Source of the DNA: Mobilitalea sp.
GTDB taxonomy: Bacteria > Bacillota_A > Clostridia > Lachnospirales > Lachnospiraceae
Assembly (NCBI GenBank): GCA_029974875.1
Contig: JARKQP010000197.1
Span: forward strand, 1-22,566
Reading direction: 5' to 3'
Length of the DNA stretch: 22,566 nucleotides
The notes beneath the pieces were generated by a model. That model had not been told where the DNA came from. It saw nothing but the letters and a program-made list of their open reading frames with translations, and made no database searches. The position numbers and the translations under genes were made by a program. Of this stretch, positions 15,123-22,566 are shown piece by piece (positions within the stretch are counted from its first letter, which is position 1; each line of letters begins with the position of its first letter).

Positions 15123-15831
15123 CAATTACCTCTGCCAATATCTTTGCCCTTCCGCTCATATACCTCTTTACCTCGACCGGAGTGCCAAAATTCAAGGTGA
15201 ATATATCATTTTCCTTTTGTCCCTTTAAATAACTTTCAGCTGCATCCATAATATCATTGATCAGCTCCGGCAGTCCGTAAAGCGGACACCGCCCATGGCT
15301 TGGCAGGATTTCATCCGCTTCCAGCCCCTCCTGTTTCAACCTTTTAAGGCTTTCTAATAGCACCGGGATATTTCTTCCGTCACCAAACATAAAAATATTA
15401 TCTTCTGAGATGCTGTCCCCTGAATAAAGTCTCCTATTCTCCCTATCATAAAGCATGATACTTCCGGGAGTATGTCCGGGAAGATCCATGACCTCCAACG
15501 TTACTCCCCCTAAATCAAAGCTGTCTCCACCCTTAACCGTAATATAAGCTCCCTTATCCTCCGCCTGCTGTCGTTTTAGCCTTTCTAATTCCATATGACC
15601 GATATACCTGGTCCGGAATATTTCATTCTTACCCGTATGGTCCCTATCCGAATGGGTATTGACTAAAATTACCGGCAAGTCCGTGATCCGTGGGAGCTCC
15701 TTTTCAAAATCCACTCCCCCAAAGCCCGTATCAATTAAAAGAGCTTTCTCTGTTCCAAGTATAAGGAAGGATCTCACCCCGCCTTCATCGAATGCATACA
15801 CGCCATCATATAATCTATTTATTGAATACAT
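15109..15831 (-). CDS. MBL-fold metallohydrolase
   Basis: A 240-residue metallo-beta-lactamase-fold hydrolase. Metal-site residues: His60, Asp62, Asp64, His65 in NTHSDRDHTG, His120 in LPGHTPGSI, Asp139 in YSGDSI, and His179 in LPSHG. In the classical HxHxDH box the second His is replaced by Asp62, a variant I associate with some clostridial MBL proteins. The overall plan is that of the glyoxalase II-like group, but the substrate cannot be told. GGAGGGC stands 4-5 nt before the ATG. It precedes and overlaps trmO. A promoter with an inverted repeat lies at 15883-15921. Confidence 0.9.
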   Translation of the reverse strand: MYSINRLYDGVYAFDEGGVRSFLILGTEKALLIDTGFGGVDFEKELPRITDLPVILVNTHSDRDHTGKNEIFRTRYIGHMELERLKRQQAEDKGAYITVKGGDSFDLGGVTLEVMDLPGHTPGSIMLYDRENRRLYSGDSISEDNIFMFGDGRNIPVLLESLKRLKQEGLEADEILPSHGRCPLYGLPELINDIMDAAESYLKGQKENDIFTLNFGTPVEVKRYMSGRAKILAEVIDGSR

Positions 15832-15882
15832 AACTGCCCTCCTTGCCTGTACTTTCTCTTCTTTGTATCATCCCTTTTCCCC

Positions 15883-15921
15883 AGTATAATACTAAAAATG
15901 CATAGAAACAACTATTTCTAT
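15883..15921 (-). promoter_or_regulatory. Promoter of the MBL-trmO operon with overlapping inverted repeat
   Basis: On the minus strand TTGTTT (15911-15906), 17 bp, TATACT (15888-15883). ATAGAAA (15902-15908) and TTTCTAT (15915-15921) form a perfect 7-bp inverted repeat that covers the -35, suited to a repressor. Confidence 0.55.
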
Positions 15922-15951
15922 TCTCATAATGAGCTTCCCTCTTGCCATAAT

Positions 15952-16040
15952 AATAGGCCTCCTACTACAATACACATAAAGTTAGCTACATGACAAACCA
16001 GTTATGTGCAACCCTATTTTATTGCAGTAGGAAGCCTATT
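15952..16040. repeat. Long imperfect hairpin between bcp and the MBL gene
   Basis: Outer arms of 21 bp (15952-15972 and 16020-16040) pair with two mismatches (core AATAGGC and TCCTACT). Immediately inside, CACATAA (15973-15979) pairs with TTATGTG (16002-16008). The structure is 89 nt with a 22-nt apical loop. It lies about 65 nt after the bcp stop. There is no clear T run on the minus strand, so it is not a plain terminator. The 274-bp gap 15832-16105 holds only this and the MBL promoter. Confidence 0.6.
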
Positions 16041-16105
16041 TGGGGCGCTTACAGGGTTTTTCACAGTCCCGTTAAGAATCTCCTTAATAATAACTATTGA
16101 TTAGC

Positions 16106-16558
16106 TCAGAGGCTATTAAGCATATCCATCGGATTTTCTTCTGCATTCACCTTGGAAAATGCTTTTGTAATGATTCCATCCTCATCAATTAAATAGGTGG
16201 TCCTGACAACACCCATAACTTTCTTTCCGTACATATTTTTCTCTTTCCACACATCATATGCCTGGATAGCTGTCAGCTCAGGATCAGCCAGCAAAGGAAA
16301 TGACAGCTGGTACTTATCTGCAAAATTTTTATGGGATTTCACCGTATCCTTGCTCACTCCAAGAACAACTGCTCCTTTTTCCGTAAAATCTGGATAGAGC
16401 TGGGAAAAGTTACAGGCCTGCTTCGTGCAACCCGGGGTATTATCCTTTGGATAGAAGTATAGAACCACCTTCTGCCCTCTGTAACTGGCAAGGGATACCT
16501 CCTCCCCATCTTGGTTTAATAATATAAATTCCGGCGCTTTCATTCCTATTTCCAGCAT
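16106..16558 (-). CDS. bcp: Thioredoxin-dependent peroxiredoxin Bcp
   Basis: A 150-residue peroxiredoxin of the Bcp/PrxQ class that reduces hydroperoxides with electrons from thioredoxin. The peroxidatic Cys44 and resolving Cys49 are in TPGCTKQACNFSQLY, the hallmark spacing of this class, and the helix FYPKDNTPGCT and SFPLLADPELTAIQAY follow the family pattern. The whole domain is present. AAGGAGGT lies 7 nt before the ATG at 16558. It has no operon partner: a terminator-like hairpin precedes it and a long hairpin follows it. In an anaerobe it serves defence against oxygen-derived peroxides. Confidence 0.96.
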   Translation of the reverse strand: MLEIGMKAPEFILLNQDGEEVSLASYRGQKVVLYFYPKDNTPGCTKQACNFSQLYPDFTEKGAVVLGVSKDTVKSHKNFADKYQLSFPLLADPELTAIQAYDVWKEKNMYGKKVMGVVRTTYLIDEDGIITKAFSKVNAEENPMDMLNSL

Positions 16559-16648
16559 AATTAATTACCTCCTTCTTCTGATCGTATTTATTGCGGGAGC
16601 CTTGCTTCTGCTCAACTGCCTTTGAAAGCTTGCTCCCTGCCTATTTTT

Positions 16649-16683
16649 AAAAGCCTTTACCCAAAATCCGGCAAAGGCTTTTT
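16649..16683. terminator. Terminator after the SIMPL gene
   Basis: AAAAGCCTTT (16649-16658) and AAAGGCTTTTT (16673-16683) form a 9-10 bp stem with a 14-nt loop. T runs are present on both strands. It lies 24 nt after the SIMPL-gene stop on the minus strand. Confidence 0.8.
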
Positions 16684-16706
16684 GTCTCTGTTACTGAGCT
16701 TCCTCT

Positions 16707-17453
16707 TTATTTATCAATTGTAAAGGTACAATGAACTACCGCCGTAATCTCCTTCTCCAGGGAGGACGTATCACTGATTCCATAATCCGATATCTCATTG
16801 GAGTATAGAGGTGTTATCTGCATTACGCCCATATCCGCATAGGTCAGGTTACCCAGCTTGCTGCCTGCATTCTCAGCAATCATCTCCGCCCGTTTTTTGG
16901 CATCCTTGGTTGCTTCTGCAAGCATGGCTACCTTCAGGTCAGCCAGCTTCGTATAGATATACTGGGGTTCATAGGAGTGGAACTGCACTCCATCATTAAG
17001 CAGCTCCGTAGCATTTCTTGATATCTCAGTTACCTTATCGATGGCATTTGACCGGATGGTCACCGTCTGGCCTAAATCATAATAATCAATCTGGTTCGTG
17101 CTGACACCGTATTCATTATAGACGTAGTAGGGTGAAGTCGAGATAGAAGAAAATACCATCTCATCCTCACTAATCCCCTTACTTACCAGATACTTTTTAA
17201 CCTTATCCCTGTCCGTCTCCAGTTTCGTGTAAGCATCCGTTAAAACAGGCGACTGGGAGTTGAAATATCCGCTCCAGACAATTAAATCCGAAGTAATCTG
17301 CTGCTTTGCAGAACCCGTTACTACCAGGTTTGTTCTGGTGCTTTTGATCTTTACCAGTCCGTTTACCGCTATGAGTGTTGCGGCGATTATTCCTAAGGTT
17401 AATATCAGGGCAACAATAATGTTGCCGACTGTCCTGTGTTTGTTCTCATTCAT
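16707..17453 (-). CDS. SIMPL-domain (DUF541) protein, membrane-anchored
   Basis: 248 residues. An N-terminal hydrophobic span (about 9-32, IIVALILTLGIIAATLIAVNGLV) acts as signal anchor, placing the rest outside the membrane. The remainder is a SIMPL/DUF541 domain: TNLVVTGSAKQQITSDLIVWSGYF, DAYTKLETDRDKVKKYLVSKGI and the C-terminal AMLAEATKDAKKRAEMIAENAGSKLG helix followed by a beta strand. Members form oligomeric extracytoplasmic rings in some species; their role is not settled. The start ATG at 17453 has GGGGATAAGGG upstream. It has its own promoter (17496-17524) and terminator. Confidence 0.92.
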   Translation of the reverse strand: MNENKHRTVGNIIVALILTLGIIAATLIAVNGLVKIKSTRTNLVVTGSAKQQITSDLIVWSGYFNSQSPVLTDAYTKLETDRDKVKKYLVSKGISEDEMVFSSISTSPYYVYNEYGVSTNQIDYYDLGQTVTIRSNAIDKVTEISRNATELLNDGVQFHSYEPQYIYTKLADLKVAMLAEATKDAKKRAEMIAENAGSKLGNLTYADMGVMQITPLYSNEISDYGISDTSSLEKEITAVVHCTFTIDK

Positions 17454-17495
17454 CCCTTATCCCCTCATCCTTCCGTATTCCCGTTATCATTTCAT

Positions 17496-17524
17496 ATTTT
17501 ACTCTTCCGTATGTTATTGTGCAA
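17496..17524 (-). promoter_or_regulatory. Promoter of the SIMPL-domain gene
   Basis: On the minus strand TTGCAC (17524-17519), 17 bp, TAAAAT (17501-17496), about 40 nt before the start codon. Confidence 0.55.
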
Positions 17525-17540
17525 GTGCATTCAGGACTGT

Positions 17541-19886
17541 TTATAATTTAAAATCACATAGAAAGCCTGCTTTTGTGTACACCTTTTTTACAGGGCTATA
17601 ATTACTTATTTTATTTCCGCTTAAATACAGCTCCTTAAGGTTCGTTAATTCCTTCAGTGATACAATACTTGTAAGCTTATTCTCCTTTAGATACAGCATT
17701 TTCAGGGTAGTCAGCTTTGCCAGGGGATATAGGGAGGAGACTTTATTGCCGTTCAGTGACAGCACGGTCAGCTTATTCATTCCGGATAGAGCCTTGATAT
17801 TACTGATTGTATTCCGCTGCAGATATAGGGTTTCAACCTTTTTTAGGTTTGTCAGCGCCGTAATATCCGTAATCTTATTAGAGGCCAGATCCAGGTATTG
17901 TAGGTTAGTCATGGCTTTCAGTGCCGACAGGTCACTGAGCTTGTTATAGCCTAGGGTTAACCTCGTCAGCTTTGTCAGTCCTTTCAGGCTGTCAATTTTC
18001 TGAATGCTGTTATTATTTAATTCCAAAAGCTCCAGCTTCGTCAGCTTACTCAATGAGGCTGTGCCGGTTATTTTATTCTCACTTAAATATAATTTCTGTA
18101 GGTTGGTCAGACCTGACAGGGAGCTGATATTTGTTATCTGGTTGCCCTTTAGGGAGAGCACCTGCAGCTTTGTCAGTTTTTTCAGTGGGCTGACATCCGT
18201 AATTGCATTCTGCGGAAGATATAGGGCCTGCAGCTTCGTAAGGTTTCCTAAGGCTGCAATACTTTTTATGCCCAGATCCCCGGCACTGAGGTATTCCAGG
18301 TTGGTCAACATTTTCAGGTCATCCAGGCTTTTCGTTCCTGCCGGAAGCTTCAGCCTGTAAATGCTTTTCACGTCCGACATAGTAAGGCTGCCCGCCTTAT
18401 TTCCCAGCTTCCCCCTAACGGCCTGCTCGACTGCCGGATCCGTAAAGGTAACCGTCCGGGTCTGTTCCGCTGAAAGTGTTCCAAAGGAGCCCATCTCTGA
18501 CAGGATAGTGGACCAGCCGTCCAGGTGGTATTTCATTCCCGTACTGTCATTATAATCCGGAACATTTCCAAGGCTCCAGACAGAAATTCCTCCTAACCCG
18601 TATTCCTTGGATAATTCAATTTTCGCGGCAATGCTGTTGCTGTCTTCATATAGGATTACATTCCAGGACTTATCGGAGGAATTATAATACTGGATATAAG
18701 GACTTTGAAGGTCATTATTGTATCCATAGCTTATATTCTTCCCGTAGCCATCCAGGTTATCTACACGGGCTTTAATTGTGGAGTACAAGGGGACTGCCCT
18801 CCCCTTTCTGCTGGGAGTGGTTCCGGCAAGCGCTGTCCACCCTGTGGCACTGCTTACATCAAATTGCCACTGGGCACTATCAAAGGTAAGCTGCAGCCAT
18901 ACCTTCGACAGCTGGGAGGAATCTGCTGCCGCATTCTGCATATCATTCAAGGCTGCCCTGATCTTACGGATGGGTGCCAGGCTGTCGATGGGCTCTAAGA
19001 CATCATAACCGGTATACTGCTCCACCTGTTTTTTCTGAAGCTGCCCTGTCGGTTCATAATCATGGGCCATCAGGATAACACGGTCTGCAATCCCAAGGAT
19101 ACCTGGATAATCATATCCATCATAGTACAGCAGAGGATTAACAGCTACGTACAGCTTTTTACCGCTGCCGGAAAGCTGGGCTTTTAATTCCGTCAGGAAC
19201 TGGACGAAATAGGCGCTGATTGGCTGGCCATTATATAAGACCGGATTCTTACTGCTGTCCGTATCGTAAAGCCCCTCAAAATCAACTACCACTCCATCAT
19301 AGTAGATGCCCTCCCCTTGGGTAATATCCGCCAATATGTTATCCATGATAGCCTGGACTATGGCCTGACGCTTATCCGCATAAGGCAGCAATAATTTACA
19401 GTCACTGCCTTCCATATATACATTCAGCTGGATCGGCTTTCCCTGGTCTTTCGCATATTTCACTACCTGAAGGTAGTCTGACGGATAGTAAAAGCCATAA
19501 TTGCCATTCTTTCCTTTAACCGTATTTAAGCTGGAGGGATCCGCCGAATCAATTCTACTCCAGGCAAAGCTCAGGGAATCCAACTGGTCTATGTACTGCT
19601 TTATCTTCTCAGAAAATGCTGTGGTAGCAGGGTAAAAAGCGTGAAGCTCACCGGAATTTCCTGAGGGATCGCCTGTGCCGGCAAGATTATCTGCACTTGG
19701 CGTTATTTCTGCCGCCGCGGCTGTTATCGGCCACAGCAATCCTGAAATAAAGATCAGAAAGCTTAAATAAACCGCTAGTGATTTACGTTGGAAAATCACC
19801 AGTAGTTTCCTTGGAGTAACTGCCGGTAACTGTTTTATCCTTTCACTACAATAGTACCTGTTTTGCCTTTGGTTATTTCTCTCCAT
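17541..19886 (-). CDS. Secreted GH18-like glycosidase domain fused to leucine-rich repeats
   Basis: 781 residues. A long basic N-region precedes a hydrophobic span (about 37-52) and an Ala-rich likely signal-peptidase site (about 55-59), so the protein is exported. Residues about 80-465 resemble GH18 of the chitinase/spore-cortex (YaaH, SleL) type. The active-site strand reads DGVVVDFEG, with Asp197, Asp202 and Glu204 matching DxxDxDxE except that its second Asp is Val200; the proton donor Glu204 is present, as are LMAHDYEPTG and GGISVWSLG of later strands. Residues about 475-523 form an internalin-like cap (DPAVEQAVRGKLG), followed by eleven 22-residue repeats (524-765, LTNLxxLxLxxNxI) and a 16-residue tail. 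No LPxTG or surface-layer domain is seen. The start is the ATG at 19886, with GGGGGG 8 nt upstream. It has its own promoter. Confidence 0.9.
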   Translation of the reverse strand: MERNNQRQNRYYCSERIKQLPAVTPRKLLVIFQRKSLAVYLSFLIFISGLLWPITAAAAEITPSADNLAGTGDPSGNSGELHAFYPATTAFSEKIKQYIDQLDSLSFAWSRIDSADPSSLNTVKGKNGNYGFYYPSDYLQVVKYAKDQGKPIQLNVYMEGSDCKLLLPYADKRQAIVQAIMDNILADITQGEGIYYDGVVVDFEGLYDTDSSKNPVLYNGQPISAYFVQFLTELKAQLSGSGKKLYVAVNPLLYYDGYDYPGILGIADRVILMAHDYEPTGQLQKKQVEQYTGYDVLEPIDSLAPIRKIRAALNDMQNAAADSSQLSKVWLQLTFDSAQWQFDVSSATGWTALAGTTPSRKGRAVPLYSTIKARVDNLDGYGKNISYGYNNDLQSPYIQYYNSSDKSWNVILYEDSNSIAAKIELSKEYGLGGISVWSLGNVPDYNDSTGMKYHLDGWSTILSEMGSFGTLSAEQTRTVTFTDPAVEQAVRGKLGNKAGSLTMSDVKSIYRLKLPAGTKSLDDLKMLTNLEYLSAGDLGIKSIAALGNLTKLQALYLPQNAITDVSPLKKLTKLQVLSLKGNQITNISSLSGLTNLQKLYLSENKITGTASLSKLTKLELLELNNNSIQKIDSLKGLTKLTRLTLGYNKLSDLSALKAMTNLQYLDLASNKITDITALTNLKKVETLYLQRNTISNIKALSGMNKLTVLSLNGNKVSSLYPLAKLTTLKMLYLKENKLTSIVSLKELTNLKELYLSGNKISNYSPVKKVYTKAGFLCDFKL
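17588..18313 (-). repeat. Eleven 66-bp coding repeats (22-residue LRRs)
   Basis: The DNA repeats follow the 22-residue period LxxLTxLxxLxLxxNxIxxIxx of internalin-type leucine-rich repeats. They are diverged at the DNA level but kept at Leu, Asn and Ile positions, so selection acts on the protein. Confidence 0.85.
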
Positions 19887-19920
19887 TATCAATTCCCCCC
19901 ATCATAGATTATGTCCTACC

Positions 19921-19949
19921 ATTATATACCACAGTAATAGAAATATCAA
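19921..19949 (-). promoter_or_regulatory. Sigma-A promoter of the GH18-LRR gene
   Basis: On the minus strand TTGATA (19949-19944), 17 bp, TATAAT (19926-19921). It is the best-matching promoter in the window, about 35 nt before the start codon. Confidence 0.7.
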
Positions 19950-20000
19950 AGTTTTTTAAGTAATTTCTAATGGTAAAACCTTCCTACCTAAAAATCCAAA

Positions 20001-20044
20001 AAGAACCATATAGATTAGACGTTAAATCTAATCCAATGGTTCTT
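20001..20044. terminator. Terminator downstream of endonuclease IV gene
   Basis: Outer arms AAGAACCAT (20001-20009)/ATGGTTCTT (20036-20044) and inner arms GATTAGA (20013-20019)/TCTAATC (20027-20033). On the minus strand it is followed by TTTTT. It lies about 90 nt after the nfo stop; between them is a short tandem repeat, GGCAGACACTTTTCT-like, at 20069-20100. Confidence 0.8.
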
Positions 20045-20135
20045 AAAAAATTTATTTTTTTGATTTTTCTGGCAGACACTTTTCTGCCAGACACTTTTTT
20101 TGCCAGGCTTAGATAACCTCGGCCCTATTTCTTAA

Positions 20136-20966
20136 TTATTCACGGTACCTTCCCCTTAACAGGCTGATTTCCCGTGCATAGCCCTCCAAATCATTTGGTG
20201 TTTCAAGATAAAAGGGCAGCTCCCGCAAGGCAGGATGGTTTATGATCCTCGTAAAGGCTTCCAGACCGATGTTTCCATCCCCTATTTTTTCGTGGCGGTC
20301 CTTACGGCTTCCCACAAGGTTCTTGCTGTCGTTGATATGGACCGCTTTTAACCTGTCCAGGCCGATGATCCGGTCAAACTCCTCCAGGACACCATCAAGG
20401 TCATTTACAATATCATACCCGCCGTCAAATATATGGCAGGTATCCAGGCAGATGCCCATCTTGTCATTTAACACAACTCCGTCCAGGATCATCCGCAGCT
20501 CTTCAAAGGTGCCTCCAATCTCCGTACCCTTGCCGGCCATGGTTTCCAGCAGAACCGTAGTGGTCTGCCCTGGGGTCAGGATGGCGTTAAGCAAATCCGT
20601 AATCTGGGCGATGCCTGCCTCTGCCCCCTTCCCCACATGGCTGCCAGGATGAAAATTATACAAATTGCCCGGCAGGAACTCCATCCGTTTTAAATCATCC
20701 TCCATAGTTTCAAAGGCAAACTCACGGGTTCTTCCCTCCGGTGAGCCCGGATTAAGGGTATAGGGTGCATGTGCCAGCAAGGGTCCAAAGGAATGCTCCT
20801 TCGCCAGCTCACACAGCTTCCGGGTATCGGCAGGGTTGATTTCCTTAGCCTTGCTGCCCCGGGGATTACGGGTAAAGAATTGAAAGGTATTTGCTCCTAT
20901 GTCCAGTGCTTCCTTCCCCATGGCATAATAGCCCTTCGAGACGGAGAGATGGCAGCCTATTTTCAT
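20136..20966 (-). CDS. nfo: Endonuclease IV (AP endonuclease)
   Basis: A 276-residue TIM-barrel enzyme that cuts DNA at abasic sites in base-excision repair, using three Zn ions. Metal-site blocks are in order: [64 protein letters not shown] and FYLETPND. All expected ligands are visible and the length is the family norm. ATG codons at 20969 and 20966 are adjacent; MKIGCHLS is the usual beginning, so 20966 is chosen. The ribosome site (AAAGGCGG) is part of a perfect hairpin at 20982-20998. An IS110-type element begins about 100 bp upstream on the other strand and may have displaced the native promoter. Confidence 0.96.
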   Translation of the reverse strand: MKIGCHLSVSKGYYAMGKEALDIGANTFQFFTRNPRGSKAKEINPADTRKLCELAKEHSFGPLLAHAPYTLNPGSPEGRTREFAFETMEDDLKRMEFLPGNLYNFHPGSHVGKGAEAGIAQITDLLNAILTPGQTTTVLLETMAGKGTEIGGTFEELRMILDGVVLNDKMGICLDTCHIFDGGYDIVNDLDGVLEEFDRIIGLDRLKAVHINDSKNLVGSRKDRHEKIGDGNIGLEAFTRIINHPALRELPFYLETPNDLEGYAREISLLRGRYRE

Positions 20967-20981
20967 CATATCTATAAATCC

Positions 20982-20998
20982 GCCTTTCTGCGAAAGGC
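20982..20998 (-). promoter_or_regulatory. Hairpin overlapping the nfo ribosome-binding site
   Basis: GCCTTTC (20982-20988), TGC, GAAAGGC (20992-20998): a perfect 7-bp stem with a 3-nt loop. On the minus-strand transcript its 3' arm is the GAAAGGC that forms the Shine-Dalgarno region of nfo, so the site would be masked when folded. Confidence 0.5.
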
Positions 20999-21061
20999 AC
21001 CGATGGGGCTATGAAACCTCCTCCGGACTTTCGCTTTTCCTTTTTTCTTGTTAAACTCCTC

Positions 21062-21262
21062 TAGTAGGTAACTGGTATACTACACAACCCGAGGAGGTGA
21101 GTGGCGGGGCTGTATAGCGGCAACCCCGTATATCTATATGGTGTCGGTCGTCCGTTAAGGCATCAATGAATGGCGCAAAACAGTAGCCCGTAAACTTATC
21201 TCTTCCGAAGTTGACTCGATTTCGCCGGACGACCAGTCCCTGCCAGCCCTGCAAATTTTTTG
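21062..21262 (+). ncRNA. Candidate bridge RNA of the IS110-family element
   Basis: IS110-group elements express a non-coding RNA from the left end that guides recombination with one target-binding and one donor-binding loop. Here, between the left end and the transposase, three helices can be seen: TAGTA/TACTA (21062-21066/21078-21082), CGGGG/CCCCG (21105-21109/21124-21128, 14-nt loop), and GGTCGTCCG/CGGACGACC (21146-21154/21226-21234, perfect 9 bp) enclosing a 71-nt loop. A 5' stem-loop followed by two larger loops is the expected plan. The exact RNA ends and guide bases are not known. Confidence 0.5.
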
Positions 21263-21275
21263 TAGGAGGTACTCT

Positions 21276-22529
21276 ATGTTCAAAATCTTCCGTAAAAACT
21301 GTTGTGGCCTTGATGTCCACAAAACCTGGATTTATGCCTGTATCGGTATCACTGATACAAACGGGCGTACCGATTATAAGCAGGCCCGTTTCTCTTCCTT
21401 TTCCAAAGGCCTTAGGGAGCTGTCTGCCTGGCTTGCCAAATATAACTGCACCGAAGTCTGTATGGAATCTTCCGGCAAGTATTGGATCCCCGTCTTCAAC
21501 ATCCTTGAGAAATCCTGTTTTGTTACCCTTGCCCATCCCAAATATACCAAACCTCAAAAGGGCAATAAGACCGACCGCAAAGATGCCAGATGGATCTGCG
21601 ATCTCTTCATGTGTGACATGATCAAACCCAGTTTTATCCCTTCCCCTGCGATCCGTCAGCTTCGTGACCTGATGCGTTACCGCTTCAAGCTTACTAATAT
21701 GCTGGCCGGTGAAAAAAATCGGGTCCAGAACTGTCTCACTGTTTCCAACCTGAAACTCGATGATGTTTTCAGTGATGTCTTTGGTAAATCCTCCCGTTCT
21801 ATTACCAACCACATGCTCGATCACCCTGGGGAAACTTTTGATGTTGCTCCTTTTGTCGATGGCCGGTGTAAGACCCCTCTTGAGGAAATACAGGCTGCCG
21901 TTGATGGTGCTATTTCCCCGGAGCAGGCTGTCAAGCTTCGCCAATGTCTCGCACACATCGACGAGCTTGAAGCCCACAAAAAGGAAATCGAGCAGGAAAT
22001 ACTTCTGATTGTTGTCCCTTTTTCTGCTGTCCTGGATTTGCTTTACACCCTTCCAGGATTAGATTCCAATCCGATGACCGCTATCGCCATTCTCTCTGAG
22101 ACTGGTCCCGACATGTCGGTGTTTCCGTCATCTAAGAATCTCGTCTCCTGGGCTGGCTGCTGTCCGCGCAATGACCAGAGTGCAGGTAAAGTAAAATCCA
22201 CACGTATTTCCCGTGCCGGTTGCTATTTGAAACCTCTTCTCGTTCAGGTTGCCAATGCACTCCTCAAATCCAAAAAGCATCCTGAATTCAAAGAAAGGTA
22301 TCACAGAATCAAAACCCGCAGGGGTCACAAAAAGGCTATTATTGCTGTCTGCAAGATGCTCCTGACCGCTATCTGGAACATCTTAAGCAAGCTGGAGCCA
22401 TATACCCCGGAAGGTTTTTTAGAACATCGCCCTGTCCATGAATCCAAGATTCTGACAAGGTCACAGGCTCTGGAACTGTTCAGGAAAAGAGGTTACACAA
22501 TAATAGACGATCCTGCTATAACTGTTTAA
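21276..22529 (+). CDS. IS110-family transposase (DEDD recombinase)
   Basis: 417 residues, full length. The RuvC-like N-terminal domain carries the DEDD set Asp13 (GLDVHK), Glu64 (CMESSGKYW), Asp100 and Asp103 (KTDRKDARWICDL). A coiled-coil-like linker (about 225-245) joins the C-terminal Tnp domain: LPGLDSNPMTAIAILSE, WAGCCPRNDQSAGK with probable catalytic Ser302, and TRISRAGCYLKPLLVQVA. These enzymes recombine DNA guided by a bridge RNA. AGGAGG lies 6-7 nt before the ATG. No frameshift or stop is seen, so the copy may be active. Confidence 0.95.
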   Translation: MFKIFRKNCCGLDVHKTWIYACIGITDTNGRTDYKQARFSSFSKGLRELSAWLAKYNCTEVCMESSGKYWIPVFNILEKSCFVTLAHPKYTKPQKGNKTDRKDARWICDLFMCDMIKPSFIPSPAIRQLRDLMRYRFKLTNMLAGEKNRVQNCLTVSNLKLDDVFSDVFGKSSRSITNHMLDHPGETFDVAPFVDGRCKTPLEEIQAAVDGAISPEQAVKLRQCLAHIDELEAHKKEIEQEILLIVVPFSAVLDLLYTLPGLDSNPMTAIAILSETGPDMSVFPSSKNLVSWAGCCPRNDQSAGKVKSTRISRAGCYLKPLLVQVANALLKSKKHPEFKERYHRIKTRRGHKKAIIAVCKMLLTAIWNILSKLEPYTPEGFLEHRPVHESKILTRSQALELFRKRGYTIIDDPAITV

Positions 22530-22566
22530 TCCTGATTTCATAATAGGAACTTTTGCCATCCACTAA

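Larger units (their letters stand above)
21055..22566 (+). mobile_element. IS110-family insertion sequence (left boundary approximate, right end not bounded)
   Basis: An intact IS110-type transposase with about 200 bp of structured non-coding DNA before it. IS110 elements lack clear terminal inverted repeats and usually make no target duplication, so exact ends cannot be fixed from one copy. The left end is placed near 21055 because the structured segment starts there; only 37 bp after the transposase stop remain in the window. The 306-bp gap 20970-21275 holds the nfo leader and this left end, with no gene. Confidence 0.75.

Noticed and set aside
17588..18313. CRISPR-like array from regular 66-bp spacing
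   Set aside because: The repeats are coding LRR units with conserved Leu/Asn positions and no constant repeat/unique spacer pattern.
20069..20100. Short tandem repeat CTG(G/C)CAGACACTTTT
   Set aside because: Only two units of about 16 bp; probably slippage, with no evident role.
21051..21977. 308-codon minus-strand frame over the IS110 transposase
   Set aside because: It lies antisense to a clearly recognisable DEDD transposase and crosses its non-coding left end; no family features are seen.
21155..22566. Direct match between a bridge-RNA loop and the right end of the IS110 element
   Set aside because: The reverse complement near 21161-21180 (TTTTGCGCCATTCATTGA) resembles TTTTGCCATCCACTAA after the transposase, but needs a 2-nt gap and several mismatches; too weak to name a donor guide.

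Overview
The window reads as chromosomal DNA of an anaerobic Firmicute of class Clostridia, most likely Lachnospiraceae or a close relative. Reasons: strong AGGAGG-type ribosome sites, sigma-A promoters of TTGNNN-17-TATAAT form, an NAD-linked [FeFe] hydrogenase beside the redox repressor Rex, a TSUP permease, a GH2 glycosidase with a divergent AraC regulator, and IS elements of types common in clostridia. The assignment rests on family knowledge, not on a search.

Layout. 1-1597 (-): 3'-truncated GH2 glycoside hydrolase, divergent from an AraC-family regulator (1952-3064, +); the 354-bp gap between them is rich in inverted repeats. 3183-3801 (-): a PIN-domain (VapC-like) toxin gene broken by a small internal deletion, followed by an intact 66-codon partner-like gene. 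3881-5550: a complete but decayed IS30-like element with 26-bp terminal inverted repeats, 13-bp flanking direct repeats, subterminal iterons, and a transposase frame broken twice. 5693-9169 (-): hydC-hydB-hydA, a three-subunit [FeFe] hydrogenase operon, preceded by a 41-codon upstream ORF, a structured 5' leader, a sigma-A promoter and a Rex-type operator. 9609-10283 (-): rex. 10390-13324 (-): aconitase acnA with a 58-residue DUF3006-like gene. 13435-14190 (-): TSUP permease. 14307-15831 (-): MBL-fold hydrolase overlapping a TrmO tRNA methyltransferase that carries a repetitive N-terminal extension. 16106-16558 (-): Bcp peroxiredoxin. 16707-17453 (-): SIMPL-domain membrane protein. 17541-19886 (-): secreted GH18-like protein fused to 11 leucine-rich repeats. 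20136-20966 (-): endonuclease IV. 21276-22529 (+): intact IS110-family transposase whose roughly 200-nt upstream non-coding end folds like a bridge RNA.

How the genes work together. HydC and HydB (NADH/FMN side) pass electrons to HydA (H-cluster). Rex would sense NADH/NAD+ and control this operon through the 9507-9524 site, so the repressor and its likely target sit together. HydB lacks the extra N- and C-terminal Fe-S domains of classical bifurcating HydB. Aconitase lies directly upstream of rex. The AraC protein probably controls the GH2 gene. Most other genes are single-gene units with their own promoters and terminators.

The most novel-looking items are the structured leader plus upstream ORF of the hydrogenase operon, the bridge-RNA-like segment of the IS110 element, the long 13-bp duplications and iterons of the IS30-like element, the PIN/small-protein pair, and the LRR-GH18 fusion.
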